Source: Gemmatimonadota bacterium (lineage in GTDB: Bacteria > Gemmatimonadota > Gemmatimonadetes > Gemmatimonadales > GWC2-71-9). Taken from it: DNA of 64,000 nucleotides. Location of the stretch: contig QHUB01000012.1 in NCBI GenBank assembly GCA_003221035.1, positions 26,423 to 90,422 of the forward strand, written 5' to 3'. Within the stretch, counting starts at the first letter, position 1, and each line of letters opens with the position of its first letter. Under the pieces are notes generated by a model that saw only the letters and a list, made by a program, of their open reading frames with translations, did not search any database and was not told the origin of the DNA. Position numbers and translations under genes: made by a program. Shown here piece after piece: positions 41,966 through 51,046 of this stretch.

Positions 41966-44209
41966 TCACAAGAGCGACTGTGGATCGCGATCGACGATCA
42001 CCGCTCCGCCCCGATGGGCTCTGGCCCGCCACGCGCGCACGACTCGGCCCAGGGCGCGCGGCTCGGTCGACTTGGCGAGCACGTGCCAGCGCCATTTTCC
42101 CTTCAGGCGCATGAGCGGGCAGGGTGCGGGGCCGAGCACCGTCAGCATTCCCTCGAGCCGCTCCGTTGCCGCCCTTCTGAGCCAGGCGGCGACCTTCTCG
42201 GCAAGGTCCGCCGTGCGTGCGTGGTCCGCCGTCGAAATGACGAAACGGACGAGCCCGATGTGCGGCGGATAGGCGGGATTGGGCGGCGAACGCAGCGGCA
42301 ATTCCGCCGCCGCAAACTGCGAGACGGAATGCGCCGCGGCGGCCCGTATCGCGTGATGATCCGGCGCGCGGGTCTGCACGAAGACCCGGCCGCCGCGGGG
42401 GCCGCGCCCCGCTCGCCCCGCCACTTGCGCCACGAGCTGAAACGTGCGCTCGCCGGCCCGAAAGTCGGGAAAATGCAGGCCCGTGTCGGCATCGACGACG
42501 CCGACCACCGTCACATTCGGAAAGTCGAGCCCCTTGGCGATCATCTGGGTGCCGAGGAGTATGTCCACTTCGCCTCGGGCGACACGCTCCAGAATGTGGT
42601 GGTGCGCCCACTTGCTCGAGGTCGTATCGAGGTCCATGCGCGCGATCCGCGCCTTCGGATAGCGCATCCCGATGAAGTGCTCGAGCTGCTGCGTGCCTAG
42701 TCCCCGGAGCCGCTGCGTTGCGTGGCCACACACCTCGCAGATTTCCGAAATCGGTTTCTCGTACCCGCAGTAGTGGCAGCGCATCGCGGGAGGCGTCTGA
42801 TGCACGGTGAGGGCGATCGCGCAGTTGGGGCAATTCGGCACATTGCCGCAGGCCGGACACTGCACGAATGTGGCAAAGCCGCGGCGATTGAGCAGCAGGA
42901 TGACTTGCTCGCCCCGCTCCAGCGCGCCCGCGATGCCGGAGTCCAGTGCTTCGCTCCAGGCGATCGCCCCCGCCTCGGCAACCCGCGGCGTACTCCGGAG
43001 ATCGACGATCTCGACGGGTGGCAGCGGGCGCGCGCCGACACGGGCAGGCAGCGCGAATGTGGCAATCTTGCCTTGCGCGGCGAGGTCGAGCGTCTCGAGC
43101 GACGGTGTGGCGCTGCCCAGGATGAGCCGGGCCCCTTCGAGGCGCGCCCGGACCGCCGCCGCGTCGCGCGCATGGTAGCGCGGCGCGGAGCCCTGCTTGT
43201 AGCTCGGCTCATGCTCTTCATCCACGACGATCGCGCCCAGGCGTTGCACTGGCGCGAATACGGCGGAGCGCGGCCCTACCGCCACCAATCGCTCGCCGCG
43301 TTGCAGCGCGCGCCACGCGTCAGCGCGCTCGCCGTCGGAGAGTCCCGAATGCAGCACGGCAACCTGGTTTCCAAACACCCCGCGCACGCGCGCGACAGTC
43401 TGGGGCGTCAGCGCGATCTCCGGGACCAGCAGGATAGCGCCGTGGCCCGATGCTACGACGCTGCGAAGGACGGCCAGGTACACGAGGGTCTTCCCCGATC
43501 CCGTGACGCCATGGACCAGCGCGGCTTGGTGGAGCTCGCTGGCCAGAATCCCATCCACCACCCGGCGCTGATCATCGGTGAGGGTGGGTGGTGGCGGGGA
43601 AGACAGGCGGGCGAACGGATCGCGCACCTCCGGCACGCGCTCGATGCGGGCCAGCCCCTGCTTCACCAAACCGTCGAGCGCGCTGGAGGAGAGCTTCAGC
43701 TGGCGGACGAGATGTGAGACCGGAGCAGATCCGCCGAGCGCTTCCACGGTCTCATAGACCGCGCGGCGCTTCGGCGCGCGCTTGAAGCGCCGCTCGCGCT
43801 CGATCAGCGACTCGAGGCCGTTGCCGGTCAGCACCAACAACCGCTCGGCGGCAGGCGCCGGACCGGCCGGGCGTGCGACACTCCAGAGCGGACCCGGCAG
43901 AATCGCCCGCAAGGCGAGGCCCAAGGGGGCTCCGTAGTAGTCGGACATCCAGCGGGCGAGGTCGAGCAGCGCGGGCGAGATCGCCGGCTCGGCGTCGGGC
44001 GCCGCCGACAGAGCCTTGATCGTGACCCCCTGGGGAGGGTGCTCGACGTCGAGCTCGGTCACGATGCCCACCACGCTGCGGCGCTGCAGCGGCACGACGA
44101 CGCGGGCACCGGGGACGACGCGTTCCGCCAGGCTGTCCGGGACTTCGTAGATGTAGGAGCGGGTTACCGGGACGGGGAGGACGACCGCGGCGTAGCGCGG
44201 CGCCGTCAT
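41966..44209 (-). CDS. priA: primosomal replication-restart helicase PriA
   Basis: PriA recognises stalled forks and reloads the replicative helicase. The 747 residues carry a DNA-binding N-terminus, helicase core with Walker A GVTGSGKTLVYL near residue 240, Walker B VDEEHEPSYKQG, and a zinc module with eight cysteines in the order CPAC, CPNC, CHYC, CEVC. The C-terminal wing (RFVISTADHA, WRWHVLAKS) is present. Length is normal. It overlaps the epimerase stop by 4 bases. Placement at the end of a chain of coupled genes is unusual only in that nothing else here concerns replication. Confidence 0.96.
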   Translation of the reverse strand: MTAPRYAAVVLPVPVTRSYIYEVPDSLAERVVPGARVVVPLQRRSVVGIVTELDVEHPPQGVTIKALSAAPDAEPAISPALLDLARWMSDYYGAPLGLALRAILPGPLWSVARPAGPAPAAERLLVLTGNGLESLIERERRFKRAPKRRAVYETVEALGGSAPVSHLVRQLKLSSSALDGLVKQGLARIERVPEVRDPFARLSSPPPPTLTDDQRRVVDGILASELHQAALVHGVTGSGKTLVYLAVLRSVVASGHGAILLVPEIALTPQTVARVRGVFGNQVAVLHSGLSDGERADAWRALQRGERLVAVGPRSAVFAPVQRLGAIVVDEEHEPSYKQGSAPRYHARDAAAVRARLEGARLILGSATPSLETLDLAAQGKIATFALPARVGARPLPPVEIVDLRSTPRVAEAGAIAWSEALDSGIAGALERGEQVILLLNRRGFATFVQCPACGNVPNCPNCAIALTVHQTPPAMRCHYCGYEKPISEICEVCGHATQRLRGLGTQQLEHFIGMRYPKARIARMDLDTTSSKWAHHHILERVARGEVDILLGTQMIAKGLDFPNVTVVGVVDADTGLHFPDFRAGERTFQLVAQVAGRAGRGPRGGRVFVQTRAPDHHAIRAAAAHSVSQFAAAELPLRSPPNPAYPPHIGLVRFVISTADHARTADLAEKVAAWLRRAATERLEGMLTVLGPAPCPLMRLKGKWRWHVLAKSTEPRALGRVVRAWRARAHRGGAVIVDRDPQSLL

Positions 44210-45234
44210 TTGCGGCGAACGCCGAGACCGGGCTCCGTGGGAAGGCGGATCTGGCCCCGCTCGATCGTCGCGCCGCGGAAGGGATCGTCCACGGTCAACG
44301 CGGCGCCGTCCAGATCGGCCGCATCCACCAGCGGCGTGAAGTGCGCCGCCGCCGTGATGCCGAGCGACGTTTCGATCATACAGCCGACCATCACCAGCAT
44401 GCCGTGCGCGCGCGCCGTGGCGATCATGCGCAGCGCCTCACGCAGCGACCCGCACTTGGCGAGCTTGATGTTGATCCCATCGGCGCGGCCGACGAGCTTC
44501 GGAATGTCGGCCGCCACCAGGCAGCTCTCGTCCACCACCACGGGCATCTGGTGCTTGGTCGCGAACTTTCGTACTTCGGCGAGACCGTCCAGGTCATCGG
44601 GGACGAGCGGTTGCTCCAGAAACTCGACGCCGCAGTCCTTCAGCGCAGGAATCATCTGCTTCGCGCGCTGGACGTTCCAGCCGGCGTTCGCATCGACGCG
44701 AATCGGTTTGTCGGTCGCCTTGCGAATGGTTTTGAGAATCTCTTCGTCGCGGTCGGTACCGAGCTTGATCTTGAGAATCGGGTATTGCTCCGCCTCTTCG
44801 ACCTTGGCCGCGATCTTTTCATTGGTATCGAGCCCGATCGTAAACGACGAGACGGGCGCCTGCTTCGCGTCGAGCCCCCACAACCGCCAGAGCGGCTGGC
44901 CCATCTTCTTGCCGACCAGATCGTGCAACGCCGCGGAGAGCGCGGCGCGCGCGGCCCAATTCCTGGGGAGCGCCTTCTCCCAACGCGCCTCCGCAGCCTC
45001 GAGATCGAACGGATCCTCGGGCAGATGCGACTTGAGCCGCTCGAACGCCGCGAGAACGGTGTCGAGCGATTCCCCGTAGAACGACGACGGATCGGCTTCT
45101 CCCCATCCCTCCTGGCCGTCGGCATCCACCAGGCGAACCCAGGCACGCTTGTATCCGTTCGTCGAGCCCCGCGCGATGGCAAACGGATGGCGCGTGGTGA
45201 TCGTGGCCTGTTCGACGAAGAGCTTCAGAGCCAT
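44206..45234 (-). CDS. L-Ala-D/L-Glu-type dipeptide epimerase (enolase superfamily)
   Basis: The enzyme inverts the Glu in murein-derived L-Ala-D-Glu so the peptide can be reused. The 342-residue protein has the dipeptide-epimerase set: KIKLG with the catalytic Lys pair near residue 155, metal ligands Asp (RVDANAGW), Glu (FLEQPL) and Asp (VVDESC), and the second Lys in NIKLAKCG. I start at the ATG at 45234, which overlaps the corA stop by 10 bases. It complements the NagZ/AnmK/MurQ set 16 kb away. Confidence 0.88.
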   Translation of the reverse strand: MALKLFVEQATITTRHPFAIARGSTNGYKRAWVRLVDADGQEGWGEADPSSFYGESLDTVLAAFERLKSHLPEDPFDLEAAEARWEKALPRNWAARAALSAALHDLVGKKMGQPLWRLWGLDAKQAPVSSFTIGLDTNEKIAAKVEEAEQYPILKIKLGTDRDEEILKTIRKATDKPIRVDANAGWNVQRAKQMIPALKDCGVEFLEQPLVPDDLDGLAEVRKFATKHQMPVVVDESCLVAADIPKLVGRADGINIKLAKCGSLREALRMIATARAHGMLVMVGCMIETSLGITAAAHFTPLVDAADLDGAALTVDDPFRGATIERGQIRLPTEPGLGVRRK

Positions 45235-46250
45235 TGCTGTCGCTTGAGCCACCAGACGATGACGCCGGAGACGGCCGCCATGGTGATGAGAGCGGCCCAG
45301 AACCCCCACGGATCGTGCGTCAGGGGCATGCGGCTGAAGTTCATTCCGAAGATTCCGCCCACCACGACCAGCGGCAGCGCGATCGTCGCCACGATCGACA
45401 GCTGCTTCATCACCCTGTTCATCCGGTTCGACGTCTGCGAGAGATAGGTCTCGAGCACGCCGGCGAGCAGGTCGCGGACGGTGTCCACCGACTCGGTGAT
45501 CCGGATGGTGTGATCGTAGATATCGCGGTAGTAGAGCTGCGTTTCCGGACGGATGTAGGCGCAGGGACGGTTCGTGAGGATGTTGAGGACTTCGCGCAGC
45601 GGTCCGACGTGACGGCGCAGCCCGAAGGCGGCGCGCTTCGCCTTGAAGATCTCGTGGATCAGCTTTTCATCGAACTGCTCGAACAACCGCTCTTCCAGTC
45701 CATCGACGAGCACGTTCAGCTCTTCCACCATCGGGAAGTACGCGTCCACCGACTGGTCGATGATGTTGTGCATCATCATCTCGGCGCCGCGCGCCATCAG
45801 CTCGGGACTGCGCATCAGCCGCTCGCGCACCGTGGCACAGCTCTTGGACGGCAGCCCGTGGACCGTGACGAGGTAGTTCTTGCCCAGGAAGAAGTACAGG
45901 TTCGACGTCGCCAGATCCCATGGCTCCGGCGTGCCCTCGTCGAACCGAATCACCGCCATGACGACGAATACATAGCGGTCGTATTCCTCATACTTGACGC
46001 GCGTGCCGGGCGACAGGGTGTCTTCGATCGCGAGCGGGTGGAAGGCGAAGACTTTCTCGAGCAGCGCGTGCTGGTGCATGTTCGCGCTGTCGATGTCGAC
46101 CCACAGCTCCCCTTCACCGCTCTGCACGATCTCACGGAGCCGCGGCGGCGCGATGTCCTGCTCCAGTGTGCCGTCGGGCCGGCGATAGAGGCTCGCGGGC
46201 CAATTTGTCGAGGCCTGTGGCGGCTGCGAGGGAGCGCTCGTGACTGTCAC
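45225..46250 (-). CDS. corA: CorA-family magnesium/cobalt transporter
   Basis: The 341-residue protein has the large cytoplasmic N-terminal domain and two C-terminal membrane helices, with the selectivity motif GMN in FGMNFSRMPL near residue 300 and a positively charged last stretch (WWLKRQQWL). It would form a pentamer in the inner membrane importing Mg2+. I use GTG at 46250, which clears the upstream deacetylase stop by 4 bases; an ATG at 46286 would overlap that gene. Its stop overlaps the epimerase start. Confidence 0.93.
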   Translation of the reverse strand: MTVTSAPSQPPQASTNWPASLYRRPDGTLEQDIAPPRLREIVQSGEGELWVDIDSANMHQHALLEKVFAFHPLAIEDTLSPGTRVKYEEYDRYVFVVMAVIRFDEGTPEPWDLATSNLYFFLGKNYLVTVHGLPSKSCATVRERLMRSPELMARGAEMMMHNIIDQSVDAYFPMVEELNVLVDGLEERLFEQFDEKLIHEIFKAKRAAFGLRRHVGPLREVLNILTNRPCAYIRPETQLYYRDIYDHTIRITESVDTVRDLLAGVLETYLSQTSNRMNRVMKQLSIVATIALPLVVVGGIFGMNFSRMPLTHDPWGFWAALITMAAVSGVIVWWLKRQQWL

Positions 46251-46254
46251 AGCG

Positions 46255-47172
46255 TCAAGATAGCGCGGCCACGTGCGCCACGACACCGGCGGCGAGCAGA
46301 TCGAGTCGATACCCGCCCTCCAACACTCCGACGACGGGCCGCGTGCCCATGCGCTCGCGCAAGCTGTGGGTCCACTGAGTGATGTCTTCAGGCTCGAGTG
46401 TGAATTCGCCGAGCGGATCGCCCGCGAGCGAATCGAACCCGGCCGAAATGAGCAGGATGTCCGGCGACCAGCTCGTCAGCGCGGCGTCCACGCCGGCGAG
46501 GAAATCGCGCGCATAGATGGCACGCGGCAGCCCGCCCGGCCGCGGAATGTTGAAGACATTGCCGACGCCGCGCTCGTCGGCCGCTCCGGTCCCCGGATAC
46601 CACGGATGCTGATGCATGGAGACGAACCGGACCGAGGGATCGCGCTCGACGAGCGCCTGCGTCCCGTTGCCGTGGTGCACGTCCCAATCCACGATCAACA
46701 CGCGCGCACAGCCGAGTGCCTGCGCATGACGCGCGGCGAGCACGACGTTGTTCAGGAAGCAGAACCCCATCGCGCGCTCGGCCAGGGCATGATGACCCGG
46801 CGGCCGCGTGATCCCGAATGCCCGCCCCTGCTCCATGCCCTGTTCGACCGCCGCGAGCGCGACGCCCGCCGAGGCGAGCACGCTCTCCCAGCTCCGCGGA
46901 CCCAGGAACGTGTCCGCGTCGAGCGCGTCCCCCCCGCCCCCCCCATCGCTCCGCGCTGCCAGGCCTTCGAGCATGTCGATGTACTCGGCCGGATGCACGC
47001 GCTCGATCGCCGCGCGCGTCGCCGCAGGCGCCTCGACCCACCGCACGTGGCCGGCGAGCTCCGGCCGCCGCAGCGCTTCGAGCACCGCTTCAAATCGCTG
47101 GGGACGCTCGGGGTGTCCCGCGCCAGCGTAGTGATGCCGGCACGCGAGATTCCAGACGACTGCGGTGGACAC
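46255..47172 (-). CDS. HDAC-family deacetylase (AcuC / acetylpolyamine amidohydrolase-like)
   Basis: The 305-residue zinc enzyme has class II-like deacetylase motifs: RPPGHHAL near residue 125, DWDVHHGNGT near 165, SAGFDSLAGDPLG near 255 and EGGY near 290. Substrates could be acetyl-lysine on proteins or acetylated polyamines; the pdaD gene 6 kb away makes the latter attractive. The start is GTG at 47172, sharing one base with the previous stop (TAGTG). A C7-G-C8 tract at 46929-46944 encodes a poly-Gly loop and is a potential slippage point. Confidence 0.88.
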   Translation of the reverse strand: MSTAVVWNLACRHHYAGAGHPERPQRFEAVLEALRRPELAGHVRWVEAPAATRAAIERVHPAEYIDMLEGLAARSDGGGGGDALDADTFLGPRSWESVLASAGVALAAVEQGMEQGRAFGITRPPGHHALAERAMGFCFLNNVVLAARHAQALGCARVLIVDWDVHHGNGTQALVERDPSVRFVSMHQHPWYPGTGAADERGVGNVFNIPRPGGLPRAIYARDFLAGVDAALTSWSPDILLISAGFDSLAGDPLGEFTLEPEDITQWTHSLRERMGTRPVVGVLEGGYRLDLLAAGVVAHVAALS

Positions 47173-47420
47173 TAATTCAGATGGTGGGTGTGCAACAGAT
47201 CGCGCAGCGATTCCACTTCGCGTTTGATGTCTTTCCGATCCTGATCCAGCTCGCGCATCACTCGGCGATACCAGAACCAGCCGATCACAACCAGTACGGC
47301 TGCTCCAGTGAACACCGTGGCGAGAACGTAGCGATCGACGATGAACAGCAGCGCCGCGTTCAGTAACAGAAAGCCGACGGCGAAAATCGTCATCCCGCGA
47401 GTGAACCCGTAGCTGCTCAT
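47172..47420 (-). CDS. small two-helix membrane protein
   Basis: The 82 residues comprise two hydrophobic helices (about 8-27 and 31-50) and a charged C-terminal tail predicted to be helical (RELDQDRKDIKREVESLRDL). It resembles no family I can name. It overlaps both neighbours, by 4 bases with the gene before (ATGA) and one base with the deacetylase (TAGTG), so it is made from a coupled transcript. Confidence 0.65.
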   Translation of the reverse strand: MSSYGFTRGMTIFAVGFLLLNAALLFIVDRYVLATVFTGAAVLVVIGWFWYRRVMRELDQDRKDIKREVESLRDLLHTHHLN

Positions 47421-47695
47421 CGGACCGGTTGCCGCCGTCCTGGCAGCACGATGAAGGGGGCGTTCGGCACCGCACCGAGCGCGCGCAACGTGGTGGACTC
47501 GTCGAGAATGGGCGCGCCACGGAACTTGACCACGTACGCCTGTTCGTCACGGGTGGTCTTCAGCGCCGCCCGAAGCGCCTCATGCTTCAATTGTCCGACC
47601 GTGGTGCCATCATCGACCTGGACCGAAACGGTCTCCCACACGCTCGTCACCATCACGCGCACCGGAAAGCGCTCGGCAACAGCGTCCGGAGTCAC
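47417..47695 (-). CDS. small ubiquitin-fold-like protein of unknown function
   Basis: The 92-residue product starts at a GTG overlapping the preceding stop (GTGA). The sequence VSVQVDDGTTVGQLKHEAL followed by LDESTTLRALG has the strand-strand-helix rhythm of beta-grasp/ubiquitin-like domains such as YukD/EsaB, with a conserved-looking Asp-Gly turn. This is pattern reading only. It is the second of three small proteins preceding the deacetylase. Confidence 0.6.
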   Translation of the reverse strand: MTPDAVAERFPVRVMVTSVWETVSVQVDDGTTVGQLKHEALRAALKTTRDEQAYVVKFRGAPILDESTTLRALGAVPNAPFIVLPGRRQPVR

Positions 47696-47967
47696 GCGAC
47701 CTCGACGCCGGACGCCAGCGGAAGCGTCGAGAAGAATCGGTCGATTGCCTGATCAAAAAACAGCGTCGAAGCGCGAACGCGTGTGACCGCCTTATCCTGC
47801 CACGCGCTGATCACGAGCTCCTCGCCGCCCTGCCCGCGCAGATTCAGAAAGTTTGGACCTTCCTTTTCGACGAAGGCGGCGTTGGCAGGCACGCGCTCGG
47901 CGAAGAACGACTTGGCGCGCGCCAAAACGTCGGCCGGCGGCAGGGATACACTGGTGGTGTGGGTCAT
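47692..47967 (-). CDS. small cytoplasmic protein of unknown function
   Basis: The start is set at ATG 47967; further upstream the frame is Arg/Pro-rich and unlikely. The 91 residues form a short alpha/beta protein (VLARAKSFFAERVP, then a beta hairpin GGEELVISAW, then a helix). No cysteine or membrane segment. It is first in the coupled chain 47967-41966, whose members overlap at nearly every junction. Confidence 0.62.
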   Translation of the reverse strand: MTHTTSVSLPPADVLARAKSFFAERVPANAAFVEKEGPNFLNLRGQGGEELVISAWQDKAVTRVRASTLFFDQAIDRFFSTLPLASGVEVA

Positions 47968-48001
47968 GGTGCGGAGAAGATAGCGAACGCCCGAACCGGT
48001 G

Positions 48002-49615
48002 TCAGCGCGTGGCGGTGTCCGGATTCGGCACGCAGGTGTCCGCCTCGGCAAGAATCTGCTGCAGCACGTCGAACTCGACCGGTTTGGTGAGGTGATGATT
48101 GAATCCCGATTCCGCCGACCGACGCCGGTGCTGCTCCTGTCCCCAGCCGGTCAGCGCCACGAGGACGATGTCGCGCGCCCAGGCCCGCTCCCGGATCCGC
48201 TTCGCGAGGTCGTACCCGTTCACCTTGGGCAGACCGATGTCGAGAATGGCCACACCCGGCCGGAACTCGTCCGCCACCTGGAGTCCACGCTCGCCATCCT
48301 CCGCAGTCGTGACCTCGTGACCCAGCATCCGCAGCAGCATGGCCAGGCTTTCGACCGAATCTTCATTGTCGTCTACGACGAGGACGCGGCAGCGCCGCCC
48401 GTTGGTCCGGAACTCGGGGAGACGCTCCGCCGCCGCGGAGCGCTGTGGCGCCAGTGCCGGGAGCCTGATCGTGAAGGTGCTGCCCTGGCCGGGGCCGCCG
48501 CTGTAGGCCGATACCGTGCCGCCGTGGAGCTTCACGAGCCGCTCGACCAGGGAAAGCCCGACGCCAAGCCCGCCCTGTGCCCGCTCCGGCGCCATCCCCG
48601 CCTGCGTGAACATGTCGAAGATCCTCGGCAAGAGCTCGGGGCTGATGCCGATCCCGCTGTCCCGTACGCGGATGACCGCGTCGTCGCCCTCTCGCTCGGC
48701 CGACAGCCAGATCCGGCCGCCCGGATCAGTGTACTTCGCGGCATTGTCGAGAAGATTGGTGACGATTTGGATCAGGCGTGTCGGATCGCCCTCGACGACC
48801 AGCGGCTCGGCCGGCGGTGACACCATCAACTCATGGCGCGCGCGCTGGACCAGCACGGCGCTCGCTTCGACCGCGGCGTTGAGAACCGTCGCCACGTCGA
48901 CGCGCTCCCGCCGCAGCTCGATCGTTCCGCGCGTGATCCGCGCCACGTCCAGCAAGTCCTCCACCAGGCGAGTCATGTGCTCCGTCTGGCGGTCGATGAT
49001 ACTGGTCGCCCACTGCAGCTCCTCAGGACTGGGCGTCCGGGCGCGCAGGATCTTTACGGCGTGGCGGACGGGTCCGAGCGGGTTCCGCAGCTCGTGCGCG
49101 AGCAGGGCGAGAAACTCGTTCTTGCGCTGGTCGGCCTCGCGGAGCTCACGCTGCGTCCGCTTCTCGTCGGTGATGTCGCGCGCGACCTTGGACGCGCCGA
49201 TCAGCTGTCCGGCCTCGTCGCAGATCGGAGAAATGGTCAGCGATATGTCGAGCAGGCGTCCGTCCTTTGTGACGCGGACGGTTTCGAAGTGATCAGTGCG
49301 CTCACCCCGGCGCAGCCGGGAAAGAATCATCTCCTCTTCGCTCTTGCGGTCATCCGGAATGATCAGCAGAACGGACCGGCCGATCGCCTCGGCCGCGGTG
49401 TAGCCGAACAGACGCTCGGCACCGCGGTTCCACGACGTAATGATGCCGTCGAGCGTCTTGCTGATGATGGCGTCGTCCGAGGACGCGACGATCGCCGCGA
49501 GCAGCTCCTGAGGTGGGAGTGGAGCGAACGGCGATGTCTGATCGCGTGAGGGAATCAGCGGCTCCGCATCTGCCGGGACCCCTTTAAGAACGGGTCCCGG
49601 CTCGATGACTGTCAA
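48002..49615 (-). CDS. PAS-containing hybrid histidine kinase / response regulator
   Basis: The 537 residues run PAS (about 35-160; IVASSDDAIISKTLDGIITS), HisKA with the phospho-acceptor His in LLAHELRNPLGPVRH (near 175), HATPase (NLLDNAAKYTD, GLGVGLSLV) to about 395, and a C-terminal receiver (about 410-530) with the phospho-Asp in ILDIGLP and a conserved Lys in TKPVE. No membrane helix, so the input is cytoplasmic. Its HisKA-ATPase-REC part is strikingly like that of the gene at 51043-52620, so the two are paralogues. No output DNA-binding domain is attached. Confidence 0.93.
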   Translation of the reverse strand: MTVIEPGPVLKGVPADAEPLIPSRDQTSPFAPLPPQELLAAIVASSDDAIISKTLDGIITSWNRGAERLFGYTAAEAIGRSVLLIIPDDRKSEEEMILSRLRRGERTDHFETVRVTKDGRLLDISLTISPICDEAGQLIGASKVARDITDEKRTQRELREADQRKNEFLALLAHELRNPLGPVRHAVKILRARTPSPEELQWATSIIDRQTEHMTRLVEDLLDVARITRGTIELRRERVDVATVLNAAVEASAVLVQRARHELMVSPPAEPLVVEGDPTRLIQIVTNLLDNAAKYTDPGGRIWLSAEREGDDAVIRVRDSGIGISPELLPRIFDMFTQAGMAPERAQGGLGVGLSLVERLVKLHGGTVSAYSGGPGQGSTFTIRLPALAPQRSAAAERLPEFRTNGRRCRVLVVDDNEDSVESLAMLLRMLGHEVTTAEDGERGLQVADEFRPGVAILDIGLPKVNGYDLAKRIRERAWARDIVLVALTGWGQEQHRRRSAESGFNHHLTKPVEFDVLQQILAEADTCVPNPDTATR

Positions 49616-49619
49616 GGAC

Positions 49620-49814
49620 CTACCGCCGCGATCCGCGCTTGCGCGGGACCTTGGCTCCTTTGCTGCGGGCTTCCGAGAGCCCGATGGCGATCGCTTGCTT
49701 GCGACTTTTTACGCGTCCGCCCTTGCCGCCGCGGCCGCTGCGAAGCGTCCCGCGCTTGCGGCGCCGCATGGCGCTCGCGACGCGCCGGCTGGCCGCTCCT
49801 CCATATCTTGGCAT
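49620..49814 (-). CDS. short basic protein, DUF6496-like
   Basis: The 64-residue protein is very rich in Arg, Lys and Gly and ends with KSRKQAIAIGLSEARSKGAK, the hallmark of DUF6496-type proteins of unknown function. A perfect GGAGG ribosome binding site lies 5 bases before the ATG, so it is strongly translated. Its charge suggests nucleic-acid binding, which is inference. It sits 4 bases upstream of the PAS hybrid kinase. Confidence 0.75.
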   Translation of the reverse strand: MPRYGGAASRRVASAMRRRKRGTLRSGRGGKGGRVKSRKQAIAIGLSEARSKGAKVPRKRGSRR

Positions 49815-49829
49815 GTGTCCTCCGTTTTT

Positions 49830-50063
49830 TTAGGCGTGATCCGCGACGGCGTTGACGCCACTTTCGCGCGCACAGTGCGCGCAGCAGTAGAACGTCCCGT
49901 CCGCTTCGATCCCGTGTCCGATGATCTTGCAACCGCAGTGATCACAGGTCGGGGCGAGCTTGTGGATCGCACACTCGAAGCTGTCGAAGGTGTAACTGGT
50001 CCCATCGCGGACGACGTCGAATGAGAGGTAATAGTCGTTACCACAGACTTCGCACTTTGCCAT
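49830..50063 (-). CDS. small cysteine-rich zinc-binding protein
   Basis: The 77 residues from the ATG at 50063 contain CEVCGNDY near the start, then CAIHKLAP, CDHCGC and CCAHC: three to four CxxC-like pairs, enough for two zinc knuckles. A GTG at 50078 would add five residues. The arrangement recalls small metallothionein-like or MYM-type zinc proteins. It lies 15 bases before the DUF6496 gene. Function unknown. Confidence 0.72.
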   Translation of the reverse strand: MAKCEVCGNDYYLSFDVVRDGTSYTFDSFECAIHKLAPTCDHCGCKIIGHGIEADGTFYCCAHCARESGVNAVADHA

Positions 50064-50107
50064 GAACGATGGAGACACCGGTAGGAGTGCGGAGTTCCTG
50101 CATCGTT

Positions 50108-50132
50108 GGCATTAACCCGATGGAGTTATGCC
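50108..50132 (-). terminator. bulged hairpin over the YihY-family stop codon
   Basis: GGCATTAAC (50108-50116) pairs with GTTATGCC (50125-50132) with one bulged base around an 8-base loop. On the minus strand it overlaps the TAA of the BrkB-type gene, so it may end that transcript or protect its 3' end. No T-run follows. Confidence 0.35.
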
Positions 50133-51046
50133 GGCGTCGGGGGAGCCGACGGGTGCGCGTCGGGATCGCGGCGCGCCAGGTGATTCGGCGGCGGCGGCGC
50201 GCCACGCCGCGACTCGGCGTAGACGCGTGTGAATTCCGCCCCGAGCAGGATGATCTGCGCCGAGTAGTACACCCAGATCAGCAGCACGACGATCGAGCCC
50301 GCCGCGCCGTAACTCGAGGCGACTCCGGAGTGTCCCAGGTAGAGCCCGATCAGGAATTTGCCCACGGAAAAGAGCACCGAGGTGACGAAGGCGCCGATCC
50401 ATACATCGCGCCACGCGAGCCGCACATCCGGCAGCAGGCGGTAGATCAGTCCGAACAGCAGCGCCATCACGACGAGTGAGAGGACGATGTTGATGCCCTG
50501 CAGGAGTGCGGGTCCTCCGATGTTGCTGTGTTGAATCCGCGCGCCCAGCGCGCTCAGCGCGGCGCTCACAATCAGTGAAACGAGCAGCAGAAAGCCGATC
50601 GAAATCACCAGTCCAAATGAGCGCAGCCGGCTCAGGATGAGACGCTCCAGCCCGGATTTCTTCGGATCGGTCTTTACGCGGAAGATCGTGTTGAGCGCGT
50701 GCTGCAGCTCGAGGAAGGCGCCGCTCGCCCCGAGAATGAGGGTGATCGTGCCGATCACGACGGCAACGCTTCCCGTCTTGTTCTGATGCGCGCTCTGCAG
50801 GATCGACTGCACGGCCTCGGCGCCTTGCTGACCGATCAGGCCGCCGATTTCACCCACGATTTGCCCGCGGACTGCGTCGGCGCCGTAAAACGCGCCGGCA
50901 ATGGCGATCGCGATAACCAGGATCGGGCCTACCGCGAACAGCGTGTAGTACGCGAGCGACGCGCCGAGCCGAGGGACATTGTCCTTCGACCACCCGCTGA
51001 TGGCGGCCCAGAAGAGCTTGAAGAACGTCGGGACCCGCAGGGTCAC
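50126..51046 (-). CDS. YihY/virulence factor BrkB family membrane protein
   Basis: The 306-residue protein has six membrane helices typical of the family once called ribonuclease BN, now regarded as a membrane protein of unclear function. Family segments present include DNVPRLGASLAYYTLFAVGP near residue 22 and YGAAGSIVVLLIWVYYSAQI near residue 245. The tail is Pro-rich and cytoplasmic. Its ATG overlaps the stop of the KaiC-associated hybrid kinase by 4 bases, so it is in that transcript. Confidence 0.9.
   Translation of the reverse strand: MTLRVPTFFKLFWAAISGWSKDNVPRLGASLAYYTLFAVGPILVIAIAIAGAFYGADAVRGQIVGEIGGLIGQQGAEAVQSILQSAHQNKTGSVAVVIGTITLILGASGAFLELQHALNTIFRVKTDPKKSGLERLILSRLRSFGLVISIGFLLLVSLIVSAALSALGARIQHSNIGGPALLQGINIVLSLVVMALLFGLIYRLLPDVRLAWRDVWIGAFVTSVLFSVGKFLIGLYLGHSGVASSYGAAGSIVVLLIWVYYSAQIILLGAEFTRVYAESRRGAPPPPNHLARRDPDAHPSAPPTPA

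Noticed and set aside
45235..45309. Earlier start for the dipeptide epimerase (45309)
   Set aside because: The extra residues are His/Arg-rich antisense-like sequence inside corA, and the family N-terminus begins at the ATG at 45234.
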